Positions 25,000 through 38,219 of a stretch of 64,000 nucleotides of DNA are shown here, piece by piece. Both the position numbers and the translations under genes were made by a program. Origin of the DNA: Larimichthys crocea (lineage: Eukaryota; Chordata; Actinopteri; Sciaenidae); contig NC_040012.1 in assembly GCF_000972845.2 (NCBI RefSeq), positions 13,480,636 through 13,544,635 on the forward strand, written 5' to 3'. Numbering within the stretch: the first letter of the stretch is position 1; every line of letters starts with the position of its first letter. The notes beneath the pieces were generated by a model. It saw nothing but the letters and a program-made list of their open reading frames with translations. It was not told the DNA's origin and did not search any database.

Positions 25000-25265
25000 A
25001 CATTCGCAACGCCCCATTTAACCGCACACGGCGCTTCCCTCTACTGCCTTCATTTGCATACTTCAGCGGGGCCCTGACGGATGAAGACGGATGGGGCAAA
25101 ATCAGCCTCACTGAAACAACTGTTTTATCAAGGTTAAACTATCCAAGAAGCTCTTAACCCCCGCGCCTTTATCACACTACAGCTCTCCCAATATCAATCT
25201 ATCAATATGATCTTATCAGCGGGGAGGGGGCTGAAGACGCTCTTCATAAACTCAAGTAATAGGAA
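25000..25265. promoter_or_regulatory. Candidate enhancer with POU octamer
   Basis: The block has several CpG-rich words (ACACGGCGCTTCCC, CCCCGCGCCTTTATC), an exact octamer ATTTGCAT at 25052-25059, and three GATA-type or ATCAAT cores (AATATCAATCTATCAATATG). Its CpG content is unlike the flanking AT-rich intron. Confidence 0.35.
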
Positions 25266-25376
25266 CATAAAGGAATTTTATGTGTTTAGGGGAGGAGACT
25301 GCTAAACATGGTGCTGAAGGACATGTCCAATAAAACAGGCTACAAGGTGGTGCCAGCAAGCCAAATAAAATATAAT

Positions 25377-25402
25377 AGAAGAAGAAGAAGAAGAAGAAGA
25401 AG
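25377..25402. repeat. (GAA)n microsatellite
   Basis: About eight GAA units. Confidence 0.95.
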
Positions 25403-25531
25403 CTCGCCTGGAGGCGTAGGAGGCATGTGTGTAGTCGCAGGGTCGTCGCTTCAAATCTCACGAAAGAGTGGTGAAAGCATGAATAAGAAAGCCTAATTTT
25501 ACAGGCTCAAAGTGAACTTGAACAAGACACT

Positions 25532-25572
<41 letters not shown>
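25532..25572. repeat. (AC)n microsatellite
   Basis: Twenty AC units, perfect. Confidence 0.97.
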
Positions 25573-25575
<3 letters not shown>

Positions 25576-25866
25576 TGCTCCAGTGAAGGTGCCTTTTATC
25601 TAAAAGCAAGAAACTATACTGGACATCTGCCATTTTTATAACGTCTAAAAGTGTCTGAAGCAGGTCATATGTGTGCTCGGTCTATTTTAATAAATAAAAT
25701 TTAAAAAAGATAAAACACAGCTAAACTTTAACAGGATATCACTGGACGTAAAAAAAGAAAAAGAAACCACATAGTGCATGTTTATGATTATGTGTGTTAT
25801 TTGCTTTTTGGTCAGTTGCAGATGTTCAAATGTGCAGATTATAAAAGAAGCCCATAACAAACCTGC

Positions 25867-25874
25867 ATGCAAAT
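25867..25874 (+). promoter_or_regulatory. POU octamer ATGCAAAT
   Basis: Exact match in GCATGCAAATTTCC. Reported as part of the set of ten. Confidence 0.3.
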
Positions 25875-26187
25875 TTCCAACATTAAATTGTGCTATTTCC
25901 ACGTCACACCTCTTATTTGTTCTTTGTCAGCGGGTTACTGCCTTTTAACACACATATAAAAACACACATGCATACGCACACATATACATTCTAAGCGATT
26001 AGAGCGGATTTCCATAAACAACGGCGGATTCACAAAACAGCATAAAATCAGAGATAAATATGACAGCAATAAATCGAATGAAAAATTGGGCCATGCTTTG
26101 GAGAGGATTCCTTCATTTCCCTTTAAGCTTGAAATGAGGCGTTTTGGTTAATTTGTCCATGTTAATTCTGTAAATTCCTAAAACCTC

Positions 26188-26209
26188 AAAAAAAAAAAAA
26201 AAAAAAAAA
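26188..26209. repeat. Poly-A run (about 22)
   Basis: Homopolymer within the intron. No retroposon body was recognised before it. Confidence 0.9.
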
Positions 26210-27021
26210 TCTTGTTATATGATGCCACAAAAACGGCCTCAAACGATCTCTCTGATCTGAAGGCAACAAAAACTTACAGCCCTTTTTTTCCTTGCATAGC
26301 ATTTTCGTTGTTAAGATTATAGTGTTCAAGCGTTGTGCAAGTAGCAATTGTATAGTTCAGGGTATTAATACAAACAGTACAATACTGAGTGGTCATATTT
26401 TTGTTCCAACTTGACACCATACGTGTGTCTGCTCAACATTTCATGACACAATACGCCTAGTACAATGACAAACTGTTGATAGCATACATTTGTGCGCATA
26501 AGAGCAAACTACATACTAACTTTTGATCTTTGAAGGGTAAAAACTCTGTTAGAAGTGGCTCTGTAATAAATGAACAGAAGTATATAATTTGCTGATTATG
26601 CTCAAGTAGAAAAAAGAAAATGACAGCAATTAACATAATTTCAGTTGGAGTTAACTGTCCAGAACTAACACCGCCAAAGGCAAGCTGGCAGACAGACGGC
26701 AGAGAGGAAACCCACAGCTTTCACTCTTTGGGTTGGGATACTGATATCTACAGTACAGGGAACCAGCAAGGAGGCATCGCTGTTATTATCAATCCTCATT
26801 GCTGTTACTGTGAAAAATAGCTGACATATTACACCTTGTTAGACTCCAAAATTAAGGCTATGAATTTAAAAGTTTGGTTTGTTTTCACACTCTAGTAATG
26901 AGGCATTTAATATATTATAAACATAAAGTAGATTTTACATAATAATAACAAACTGTCTAATAAGTTAAAAACAGCTGCTGAGAAAATCTACAGTTTCTGA
27001 TCCAATTTAAGTTTAATGAGA

Positions 27022-27029
27022 ATTTGCAT
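27022..27029 (-). promoter_or_regulatory. POU octamer (ATTTGCAT on the plus strand)
   Basis: Exact match in GAATTTGCATGATGC. Reported as part of the set of ten. Confidence 0.3.
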
Positions 27030-27632
27030 GATGCAAGTTACAGTAATTTAAACAGATCTTAAATTATCTCACCCTAATGGCAGCTTTGACTTGCTAATTG
27101 TTTTTCTTTTTACAGTCACCGCTTCACAAAGCAAACAAGATCCACATTACAGTGCCTTTTGTGTTTTTGTTTTGTTGTTGTTTTTTTATTCATATGCTGA
27201 GGTTTCCCATTTTCCCCCGAAAGATCCGACACTACTTCAGAAGCGAGATGGTCTTTGCACTGCCAGGCAGCCAGGCCAAGTGCTGACCTCTGCTAACGCT
27301 CATGCTCTCGCCCCACTGTGCTAAATGCTACCTGTGGTGTCACATCTGCCCCGGGAAGTGATCCAAAACTACAGCACCCGTGTCTCTATAGGCCCCACGG
27401 AATTAGCAGCAACAATCCCGAGAGACTGCCTGCCTGCCTATTTCTGCCCCTCTGACACACATGCAGAAACAGTAGATGCCACACACCACACTGCAAGATT
27501 GCCAGCATGAGGCTGTTTGATTTTGCAGCCACAAAAACAACTCTTTGTGTGGCTAAATTTATCATCGCTCTCCGCCACAGTATTTGTGTCTTTCTCTACA
27601 GTTCAATATCTCTTCTCTCTTTTTCTATCTAA

Positions 27633-27666
<34 letters not shown>

Positions 27667-27668
27667 GT
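27633..27668. repeat. (TG)n microsatellite
   Basis: TG tract with one TTT interruption. Confidence 0.95.
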
Positions 27669-28298
27669 CTGCATTGTTCTTTGTCTACGCCTTCCCTTCC
27701 AGTGAAGGTGCCGAGGTTACCAAGGCTCATCTGTGGCCCCTTTGTCTCTCACAGCAACAGCAAGGTTTATTAACATAAATTAGAATAGCTCACCGAGAGA
27801 ATACCTTGTCGCTATGCGTTACCCACGGCAACCTCTCCTCCACTCTCAATCCACCTGAACGTGTGTGTGTTTGTGTGTGAAATAAAGAAAGAGAGAGACA
27901 GTGAGAGAGAGAGAGAGCACACACTCCCCTGCATCTAAATGTGAAACTACTCTGAAAGGAGGGAGACACATCCACACCCATCTCTCCCCCTGTCCTGATT
28001 AAAATAAATGGTGCTATCTGCACTGCATGACTCACTACACCATGGCATTACTATCAGTAATTGAAACATCCAATCACTACTGAGCCATCAGCCTCACTGC
28101 TCTTCCCCATCTGACTTTGTGGCACCTGATTGAACACCCCACTGTATGGGAAGTAATACAGGATATGCCTACGAGTTTATATGAAGAAATGCTGAGGAGA
28201 AGAGCAAAAATACTGCATCAACAAGGGTGCAATTCATGTTTTTTTTTTTTGCGTGATGTATTTGTCTGAATGTGTCTGCGTGTACGGGATATATTTAA

Positions 28299-28328
28299 GT
28301 GTGCGTGTGTGTGCGTGTGTGTGTGTGT
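28299..28328. repeat. (TG)n-type microsatellite with GCG interruptions
   Basis: TGTG/TGCG alternation. Confidence 0.9.
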
Positions 28329-28329
28329 C

Positions 28330-28490
28330 CCACTCAACATCCTTAGCAGATATCCAGGGAGAGTCGGGTAGCCTCATTGATTGGTGTTGATTCCATCTGG
28401 GCAGCGAGCAGCAACTGACAGTGGATCTAAGCCGCTGCGAAAGGCAACCATTAATCTTGGTCCTGTTTAAGCAGCATGTATTAATTTATG
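28330..28490. promoter_or_regulatory. Candidate non-coding element
   Basis: Unique block with CCTCATTGATTGGTGTTGAT, CAACCATTAATCTTGG and GTATTAATTTATG, mixing TGATTG-type and TAAT-type cores. Confidence 0.35.
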
Positions 28491-29590
28491 TCATTTTTAC
28501 TAAGTCAGCCAGGGAAGAGCGCTTGCCATTTTATGTTTGACTGTTCATCGAAGTCAGGGGGGTTCCTTTGTACAACCCCAGCATGCTGCCAACACGCCAC
28601 TTACATCGTAGTGGCAGGGTGCCAGAGAAATGAGATCCCACACCTCGAATTAACAACTGCCAGGGCAACCACCTCCGTCAAAGTGCTCAAGAAAATCTGA
28701 ATGTGTAAGATGCATTTCTGATATAAGAAAGGATACGTTAAACACAAAAGGGGAGTAAGGTGACGTGCACATGCAACCGATTTAAAGCTATGACAGACAG
28801 AAAACCAAACAGTGTAATTCTGAGGCTGTTGGAGTACTCAGTTGGAGCCCCATGAACATATCAGTAATAAGATCTGCAGGTGTTTCAACGCCAACAATAT
28901 GAGGATATATACACGTCCAGCGGTCCTACTGCGTGAGGCAATTCCACGAGACTGCGGAAAATCCAATCAAATCCAAACAGCACCAATAAGAAAAACAATG
29001 GCTGAGGCAATTGCAACTGCAATAATGTCACCAGAGCTGTTTTGTAGACACTAAAAGCTGCTCCAGAGACAAACATCTGATAAAAAAGAAACTCCACTCC
29101 GCCATAGAGCAAATTTCCTCTCTAAAGCAATTTTATATTCGATAAGTGGGAAGGCATTCTTAGCGTAATGGATCTGAATATGATCTCTGTCAGAAAACTA
29201 AGAACACAGGCTTGTATAAAAGCCCGGTTTGCAGAATGGCCAGTACTGCTGCATCAGATAACCAGATTGAGGAGTGCAGGAAACTAAAGATAGTGATGCA
29301 AAGTATTCATATCGCTTATGAATAGGTGAGCTGATAGATCTCTGTTTCTCTGTCATTCATGCTATTTCCATAAAGGTGAAATGTAAAAATATGTACGCGG
29401 AGGGAAAAATAGTTCCTGGACACACACTTACTCGCACTTATGTAAAGATATCAAACACAACTGATATGGCAACTTTGATTTGTTCTTTGTTTAAACGCTG
29501 GAAGAAATTCAAAGTAGCCGCTTAAAGCGCCAAAAAACAAACACAGACACAGACACACCTAGTGACCTACTACCTATGCCCTCACAAACA

Positions 29591-29628
29591 AACAAACACA
29601 CAGACACACACACACACACACACACACC
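29591..29628. repeat. (CA)n microsatellite
   Basis: CA tract preceded by AAAC units. Confidence 0.95.
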
Positions 29629-29639
29629 CTACGCCGCCA

Positions 29640-29790
29640 CAGATTATGACCATTCTACAGCCAGATCTGTTATCACGGCTAATTACTACTCCCACCTCAG
29701 ATATACAGGGCTGTAATTAGCCTCTTAAAACATGATTAACATGTCTCAATTAAGCCAGTCAACATTTGCATAATATATTAGCTGTCCTAA
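29640..29790. promoter_or_regulatory. Candidate enhancer with POU octamer
   Basis: A dense run of cores in about 130 bases: GGCTAATTACTAC, GGGCTGTAATTAGCC, CATGATTAACATG, CTCAATTAAG, and the exact octamer ATTTGCAT at 29764-29771. This is one of the most motif-packed blocks in the intron. Confidence 0.4.
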
Positions 29791-30574
29791 TTGCGAGTGA
29801 GTTTATATCAGAGGACAGGGAACAGCAAAAATGCACGCTGTTGCTCCTGAAGTGCACTGATAATGTAGTGAATATAAATATGAATATAGAGGAAATGTCA
29901 GTGGGTAAAGTTGAATCCACTCTATTTATGTTTGATATAACTCACTTTAAAAGCGAAGATAAACTTAAAATCAGCACATCCCTGCTCAGACTGCTTATAA
30001 AAATATATTGCATGTTTGTTATTATTCACTTAGAGGAACGTTTCTGGTAAGTGGAGGAAGAGTTTCCTATAAACTCGCAAATCAAAGCCCAGCAACGTTT
30101 TCTGAGGAAAACTACGCACTCGTTTTGAAGTTATTTATTTGAAGTCATTTATGGGAGAACAGACAGAGTCCTGTTCGGCCTTATTTCCGTGGAAACTAAA
30201 ACATGGGGGGATAAACTGCTGCTTCGGCACTTCCAAGCCGGGGACAGATATACAGTCTCCCAGCTAGCGCGGGGAAACCAAGGACATAGCCATTAGTTTC
30301 AGGACAGCGCCACATTGGAGACTAATGCCTCCATCTGTCACTGGAGATGAGAGGAGAGTAACAAAGAGAGGCAACACTAACCCCTGAACTCATCATGGAC
30401 AGCCATGTCAATTAAATACTGAAAAACAGCAGCACTGGGGGCCATAGTGACCAGTCTATCCGTTGCTTCATGTGCGCTCAACTAGCACCTCCATCAACGT
30501 TTAATGTTAATGTTGCAGAAAATAACCTAAAATGTAATTTGACATTTTACCACCGTGCATCTTTTTTCAAAACT

Positions 30575-30893
30575 AGAGCCGAGATGATAGGTTGATGTAA
30601 TGAAAAAATATGAAAAAATGAATTTGAAGCTACTTGATAATTGATTTTTCAGAGCAAAAGGCCAAACGTTTGTTGTTTCCAGCCTCTCCAGTGTCAGGAT
30701 TAACTGCTTTTCTCTGGTTTATATCACTTTAAATTCAATATATTTGTATTTTAGACTGCTGATGAGATAAAACGGAGGACGTCATGTTGCCCATTTTGCC
30801 ACCGTTTTATTCAAATTATGGACTAAACAATTACTCATTCAAACAGGAAGGTATTGGCAGATGAATCAATAATGAAAATAATTGCAGATCAAA
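30575..30893 (+). repeat. Teleost interspersed repeat (TAATCGATTA-type)
   Basis: Opens with GCCGAGATGATAGGTTGATG and closes with GATGAATCAATAATGAAAAT. The internal order (ATTGATTTTTCAGAGCAAAAGG, GGACTAAACAATTACTCATT) follows the copies at 8965 and 36640. Confidence 0.55.
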
Positions 30894-30999
30894 AGAAATG
30901 TCTTTGCGTTAATGATGACTACGACTTGAAAGTGACCACAACAACACCGCTGTGAGTATCTAAAATGTCTAATTAGCAGTGCAAGTTTGGGGAGCGGGT

Positions 31000-31150
31000 G
31001 GCCGCAGTTAACAGGACCAACTGATTCAGCAGGTCTTCAGCTTTGATAAGTTCAAGCGGTGTAATGCATTATCCGTCTGATCACATTAGTCATGCAGGAG
31101 CTCTCCATCTGACCCAAGCCTGCAAGGGGGTAATGTGAGGCTGCTGACAC
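31000..31150. promoter_or_regulatory. Candidate non-coding element
   Basis: Unique block with GTGTAATGCATTATCCG, TGATCACATTAGTCATGC and GGGGGTAATGTGAGG. Confidence 0.3.
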
Positions 31151-33426
31151 AGAGTGGCCTGACGAAACAGTCCCAGGCCCACAGATAGACAGACACAGAG
31201 CGGGAGAGGGAGAGAGAGAGAGTAGGCCTGAAATCTGACACCCAGAAACACTGACTTAGTGTCTGGCTTCTCTTACTTAGTCAACCTGTACGTGCCAGCT
31301 TCCTTTGCAGCCATGGTTCCACACAAACAAAGACGCTCTCCAAACCCTCTTCACAGGATGTGAAGCAAACACGGGAAAACTAATTCTAAGTGCTCTCAGG
31401 AACTGCAGAAACAATGATGATAGTTTAAAAAAGAAAAAAGCAGAGAGGGGCCAGCAGTTAGGGAAAACATTTTCGTGAAACACTACACTGGCGGCCCAAA
31501 CGTCTGTAAGAGGTAACACAAGCCTCCACCGTTGGTTTTCCATAACCCAGCATGCGAACCTGAGCTTGTTTAAGCCTGCTAAATACTCTCCCGCCGTGAC
31601 ACGGGCCCGACCCCGGCACAAATATACAGGGAGAGGGGCGGGGTGGGGTCATCAGTTAAGGCCTACTCTGTCCACTGTTGGCATGCGCTGCCGCCTTGTT
31701 TGTCAGCTGCTTGCCAATGGACACCTCGCTGCTGCAATGTCCCATATTTCTGCTGTCAACACTCACACCCACTGATGTACCATGGAAAGGAGGTTCGTGC
31801 GACACACACGTGAATAACTACATGCAACACATGATATACGATCTAAAGAAATGCTTCCTCCCTTCAGCAAAAGGTCGAGGAGAAGGGCCGCTTCAAGTCT
31901 GAACCGCTGTACTCATCTCCTCCTGCTCGCACTACTTCTAAAAGACACTCTGACTGCAACAATGTAAAAAGCAAGGAGAAGCTGACTCTTTATAAAGAAT
32001 ATAAAAAAGACCTGACAAATTACAGGCTGTACTCCGCTCGCATACACTGCACTCAGCACATTTGGCTGTAAATGCCATGGTGAAGGTTTGAGTCATTTTC
32101 TCTGTCACTGCAGTGAAAGGATTTTCAGTTTCGTCTGCACAAACCTCCTATGGGCGAAGATGAGCCGCAGCTCAGCTCTTCAAACGTAGACAGCGAGGAC
32201 ACAGAGAGGCAGCCATTAAGCCTCGATTCTCTCATAAATTTGGGTTACTCTTAACTTTTAAATGCCTTTCTGTGTTTATGAAAACAGTGTAGTTATTTAG
32301 AGCTCGCTGATTTGTGCTTTTTCAACCACACTTTGGGCAAAAACAACCAAATCAATACATCAAAAATTATGCTGATATATGTTCATTTCCAAACTTGGTT
32401 GTGAACCGAGGGAAAGAGAATTTGCAGGCCGAGGGGGAGCCTCTCTTGTCAGGAGCTCTGTGATCCCGGTTGCCAAGAACGGTGGGAAGAGAGGAGAGGC
32501 AGGGGGAAAAGCCAGGAAAAGGTCCAAGTCACTTTGTTCTTCTTTTTGGAAACGAACTCTAGTTGAACCCAGGGAGACGCCAGACAGTTTACAAAGAGCC
32601 AGGCATTACTCTCTCACTTTTCCAAGCCTTGCAATTTAGAAACAGGGCCCCAACCTACTATAGCTTCCTCCTCACAGATTGCACTCTTTAACCTTTGTAA
32701 ATCTGGTGAAAATCCCAAAGTGTCTGCTGCTTCCTTCTACTTTATTTTTTTTAGAAAATCCTGTGCCAAACTCTGACTCATAGGAACAAAATGTCTCTGA
32801 ATAACAGTTCATGTAAAATTAAGGAAAATGGCAATTGCCTCCACACCAGCTCTGTGTTTATTTTCACCTGTCATGGCTGTGAATGCAACAACGCCAGACA
32901 AAGTGACAAGGCTCTCTCGATAATCACAAAGACAGCTTCAAAGTTGTGTTCACAAATAAGGGTCACATTGGATATTTTGTTTCATTTCCTCCGCTCTCCG
33001 CCACCTCCCTCTCAGAATATTCACAGGCTTTCATCATGTGAGCCGCTCTTCGTTTAATCTGCTGTTAAGTGAGTAATAATTCACACATTCCTTTTCATGA
33101 CTTTGACCCTCATCGCAAACATAAACAGAAAATCCCTCTGACCTGCCTCTGCGTTTTAAAACAGCTCGCTTTCGGCCAAAGAAAACAGACAGAGAGGGGG
33201 TGAGAAAGCCCAGGCTCAGAAAGGCCCAAATGTCGGTATGAAACCACTCCAGTCCAATGACAGCACCTCATCTGGGGCCAGCACTGCTCACATGCATGGC
33301 ATGTGACGTATGTCAGGGAAAACATGACATAAATCATCAAAGAAAAAAAAAAAGCCATGCAAAATGAATTTACAGTGGTTTGAAGGAGGAATGTCACGAT
33401 GATCTCTGCTTTGTACAAATGATCTA

Positions 33427-34460
<1,034 letters not shown>

Positions 34461-34645
34461 CTCGCCTGTGCTTCGTCTAAGCTTTGGTCTGTGATGGTCA
34501 TTATTTGTTGTAATATGTCTCCGATGTCCTGCTTCCTTCCCTCTCCGTCCGTCCCCGCCGTGCCATCCTGCATATGCTGCGCCAGGCCGGGGTGTCCGGC
34601 CATGCCTACCCCGTGGGAGTGCATCAACCGAGGCTGCTCGTCCAT
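34461..34645 (-). CDS. pbx1: pbx1 coding exon 1 (start codon exon)
   Basis: The minus-strand frame begins [11 protein letters not shown], the N-terminus of vertebrate PBX1; PBX3 starts MDDQSRMLQ. It runs through [17 protein letters not shown] and [17 protein letters not shown] to DEAQA, then two bases of an Arg codon before the GTGAGG donor. It covers residues 1-61: a short variable N-terminus, then the start of PBC-A from about residue 38. PBX1 is a nuclear TALE homeodomain cofactor that pairs with MEIS/PREP and HOX proteins. The ATG at 34645-34643 has A at -3 and G at +4, a good context. The frame can be extended only to a non-ATG triplet at 34678 before a stop, so this start is secure. The exon is CpG-rich compared with its surroundings. 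Confidence 0.97.
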
Positions 34646-35230
34646 CCTTGACCACGGTCCCTGCTGCCTCGCCTCCAACTTTTAAATTTTAATATCAAGA
34701 AAGGTGGAGGTGGGGTGGAAAATAAAAAAAATAAAGAAGGGAAAAAAATATCCTCGGAAATTCCTCTGGATTCCTCTGCGTCTCTCTCACCCCCGACACT
34801 CCTCCTTTTTCCTTGGTAAGATTTTCTGGATTTGGGAGGAGGGAGACTGACAAACCCTCTCTCTGCTCTCTCTCTCTCTATCTCTCTCTCTCTCTCTCTC
34901 TCGGTGTCTCTCCCAGCTGGTTTAGGTGAAATCTGATCTCAATCGCTGTTTTTGGCTTTGGCCACTCCTGCACAACGCTACTGTAGGGAAGAAGAAGAAG
35001 AAAGAAAAAAAAAACACAGGATTGAACATTAAAGGCTCCTAATCTGATTAAAAGTGGAGCGCGTTGGGCTCCTTCTTATGAAAACCTCCGGTATAACACG
35101 AGAGCTTGACGCGCTAAAACGCGCAGAAGACTCAACTTGCCTGTTAAGGTTTTTTGGATAGAAAGTAACCACCAACTGTTATTGTTTCGCTTATGTCTGG
35201 TAACTGACTCATAATCAGAGTATGGATGGA
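34646..35230 (-). promoter_or_regulatory. pbx1: pbx1 5' leader (likely)
   Basis: From 34646 to 35026 the minus strand contains no ATG at all, which fits a 5' untranslated leader. The first upstream ATG, at 35029-35027, would open a 16-codon reading frame ending at a TAG just past CCCTACAG. That CCCTACAG (AG at 34982-34981) follows a long TTCTTC pyrimidine tract and looks like a 3' splice site, so a 5' untranslated exon further upstream is possible. The transcription start is not determined. Confidence 0.5.
34856..34902. repeat. (CT)n microsatellite in the pbx1 leader
   Basis: About 20 CT units with one A interruption. On the gene's strand it reads GAGAGA, so a GA-rich tract would lie in the 5' leader of the transcript. 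Confidence 0.95.
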
Positions 35231-35320
35231 AAAGCCTCCGCCCCTCGAGCCACGATTGGAGAAGAAGGCGCGCGCAAGTCCCACCTCGGTCCTCTCCGAA
35301 AACGTCAATCATCCTCCTCG
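35230..35320 (-). promoter_or_regulatory. pbx1: pbx1 candidate core promoter
   Basis: In the gene's direction the order is TGATTGAC (35311-35304, the PBX-MEIS/PREP octamer, running into GTTTTC), CCAAT (35259-35255), then GGGGCGG (35244-35238). The local CpG density is high (AAGGCGCGCGCAAG). No TATA box was seen. The PBX-PREP core together with a CCAAT box fits known TALE/NF-Y promoter architecture and suggests possible autoregulation. The placement is about 600-670 bases before the start codon. Confidence 0.5.
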
Positions 35321-35905
35321 GGAAGGTGGGACACCGTAATAAACATAAAGAGATGTGACCGGACCGGGTGGCCACACAGTGATGGATAGAGAGTGAATAT
35401 GTAGCCTAATAAATAATTGTGAGTGGCAGGGTAGCTCTGACCCAACAGGACGGCATGGTGGTGCTTGGAAAAGACACTCTGTCACCCAGACTATATATTT
35501 TACTGCTGAATATTTACATCCATGTAATCAGTCAAAGGAACAATAAATCAAGATGAATTTATTAGAACGTGCAGCAGTTTGTGGGGAGCCCCTTTTTACA
35601 AGCCTTATGTTGTAACACAGGACCACAACAGTTGTTATAACAAATTTACTGATTCCTCAGTCTATTTAAACATGCAGACACTCCCTGCATCAAACAAGTA
35701 TTTGTTTCATGCGGTTACAACCGCAACGATTAATTATATGACAGAAAATTAACAAGCAGTTATTCTGATAATTGATTTAAGCGCTACGCCACTTATTTTG
35801 CACATCAAAGTCTGTTTACAGGTGTCGGAAAGTATATATGTGTGGAAAAAAGTCATATGTTTGTGGCTCCAGAGGGAGTTGCATAAAAAAAATGTAAAAA
35901 AAAAA

Positions 35906-36512
35906 GATGAACTGCCTCAAGTGATGTCACTCGAGGCTACATTAGGCCGCTACTAGCATAACACATCCAAATATCTGGCTGAACTGTTGGTGGTCACGTT
36001 GTGTAGGCTCGAAGTTTTGACCAAGCGGCAACCTCCGTGCCTGTGAAGTGAAGCAAACAAGGAAGTGCCAAAAACAACAGTTCCTCAAACGTCCACTTGA
36101 GGCTGGCTACAGAACGAGTCAATCTCCATAAGCCACAATGTTAAAGTGTCCAACTCCACAGCAGAAATAAACATGTTTACAGCCTGGTACAAAAAACTGT
36201 TTTGGTCTCTATAGCTTATTTCCCTGTGTCTGAATGTCTATCCATTCAAATTATATTAAAGCTTAAAGTTATACACGATTAAAAGCATGAAAACATGATT
36301 GACAGGTGGTGCCCCTACAGGTGGATGTTTGAGCACCCAGGTGTCATTCAGCCCACCGGCGATCCACGTCTTTGCTGACTTGTAGATTAGCCGAGAGACA
36401 GAAGAAGCTGGCGTGCCAAGATGGTTACAGCCAGTGCTACGACACTCTGAGCTTCACATACGGCTCTGAGTGACGTCACAGATACGACACCCATATTTAT
36501 ACTCTCTATTCT
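35906..36512 (+). repeat. Teleost interspersed repeat A, copy 1
   Basis: The three copies share AGCAGAAATAAACATGTTTACA or a close variant, then CCTGGTACAAAAAACT and TTTTGGTCTCTATAGCT. This copy is the longest and begins CTGCCTCAAGTGATGTCACT. Near its end it holds a perfect CRE, TGACGTCA (36471-36478), and inside it an exact TGATTGACAG at 36296-36305. I recognise the layout as a non-coding repeat common in teleosts, but do not assign a class. Confidence 0.75.
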
Positions 36513-36639
36513 ACTCTAACAGGGAAGAAGAATGTGTGGAATAAAGAAGACAATATTTCTGTTAGTTCTGTTGCATTGTAATAGGAGTTTAATGCCAAAC
36601 CAAAGAAGTCCCTTTTTAATGAGTGACTCGCTTTATCAG

Positions 36640-36853
36640 GAAGCTATTCAAAGAATTCACTGGTTTCATCAAATGTAAATAGTAAAAAGAATATTTTCCT
36701 CCTTTGTGACGGTTGGTCAAAACAAGCTATTTGAATGTCAGCAATGTCTTTGGGGAAAATTGTCAATTTATAGAACAAACAATTAATTAATTAATCAAGA
36801 AAATAGCCAGCAAATTAATCAATAATGAAAATAATTGCTAGTTTCAGCACTTA
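36640..36853 (+). repeat. Teleost interspersed repeat (TAATCGATTA-type)
   Basis: Ends with TTAATTAATTAATCAAGAAA and TTAATCAATAATGAAAATAA, the closing layout of the copy at 30575-30893. Another short fragment, ACCGCAACGATTAATTATAT, lies at about 35728-35790. Confidence 0.55.
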
Positions 36854-38219
36854 ACAAGACCTGTATTTAAATATCTTACCTCTCTCTGCATCCAACATGC
36901 AACACTTGTTATTGCATGTCAGTCATCTCCCATTAAGACCTAAAAAAATATGAATCATATTATGTATATGCTGCAGTTCTGTGCCTCAGAGTCTGAGCTG
37001 TGCTATATCCAAATGCTTACTTCCCTTCTTTTACTGGCCGGACAGAAATCGATCAGTCAGTTTTCTCATTACGTGCTGAATAGGGAGGTAGGGCAGTAAT
37101 TGTCACAAGGGGCAGGGTGAGGTTGAGGGTAGTGGTGGTGATAATGTCTGACACTCAGGAACTGCAAGACTGCACAGCACAGCCCTGAAATGGAAGTCTG
37201 CAGTCCAACAGCCATTCTGCTTGATTTTATTCGCTATTTAACAGGGTCATAATGACGGAGGGTTATCTTTGTGTTGTAGACCTTACAAAGGAGATGGTGG
37301 TTCAGTTGTAAACATGCATACTCTAAAATGTGAAAAAAAATGTTCATCAGACGCAACAAATGCTGAGTTTTTCTTATATTTTCAGTGAATATTAAATCAC
37401 ACTCTGATGTCAGGTCGGTTCATCAAATCTCAGCCTCCCACACATCAGTCTTCTTAGGTCTGATTCAAAAATCAAAGGCTGCATTGATTAGTGTGAAATG
37501 TGATTTAAAGAGCTCATTCTTTTTGGTCTAAATTCAAATGTATTCCACTATAAACCAATGGACAGAAATGCTTATGGATGCTTTTGGGAAACTTAAATCT
37601 GAATAGAATAAATAAGACCTTGTTTGTGGCTCTGTTTGCTGTAGAAAAAGTGGCAATTGCAGCTTTAATGAAGGGGGGGGGGTCATCTGACATAGCATAT
37701 TTTCCCTCCATTAAAACCAAATGTGTTGTTGCAGCATTAATAATCCTGCAAAAAAAAGAGTAAGTGGGATTTGATTAGAATTGCAAATGAATTTTGATGT
37801 AAAAAAAAAATAAAAAAATCTTATAAATAGTGGATGTTTTTCTCCAGAAGTTGCAGAGTTGTTTTTCAGACACGGAAAATGTTAATGCCAGGCATGTCGG
37901 TATTCCCACAAGAAATGTGAACTAGTTGAATTTGTTGAGTTGGGTTGTGTTTACCATCATCCAGTGAGGCTGCTCTGATAAATATGGAACAAGACAGAGT
38001 GTACCATAGATTATAATACATTTATGATCGAAAAAATGAGCCCCCTAAACTAAAACCTACCTACTTTAACATTGATAAGTAGCATATACATATTTGATAA
38101 ATGGTGTTTGCAAATATGAGAACATTTTAGTAAGGTTAGATTATTTTGTTCCATTTCTATTTATGTAAACCAGTAATACCGTATGACATAACTGTATAAC
38201 ACATCACCTAACTTGTATT

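Noticed and set aside
34646..34678. Upstream extension of the pbx1 frame by 11 codons
   Set aside because: The extension begins at TTG, not ATG, and the conserved PBX1 start MDEQ has a good initiation context.
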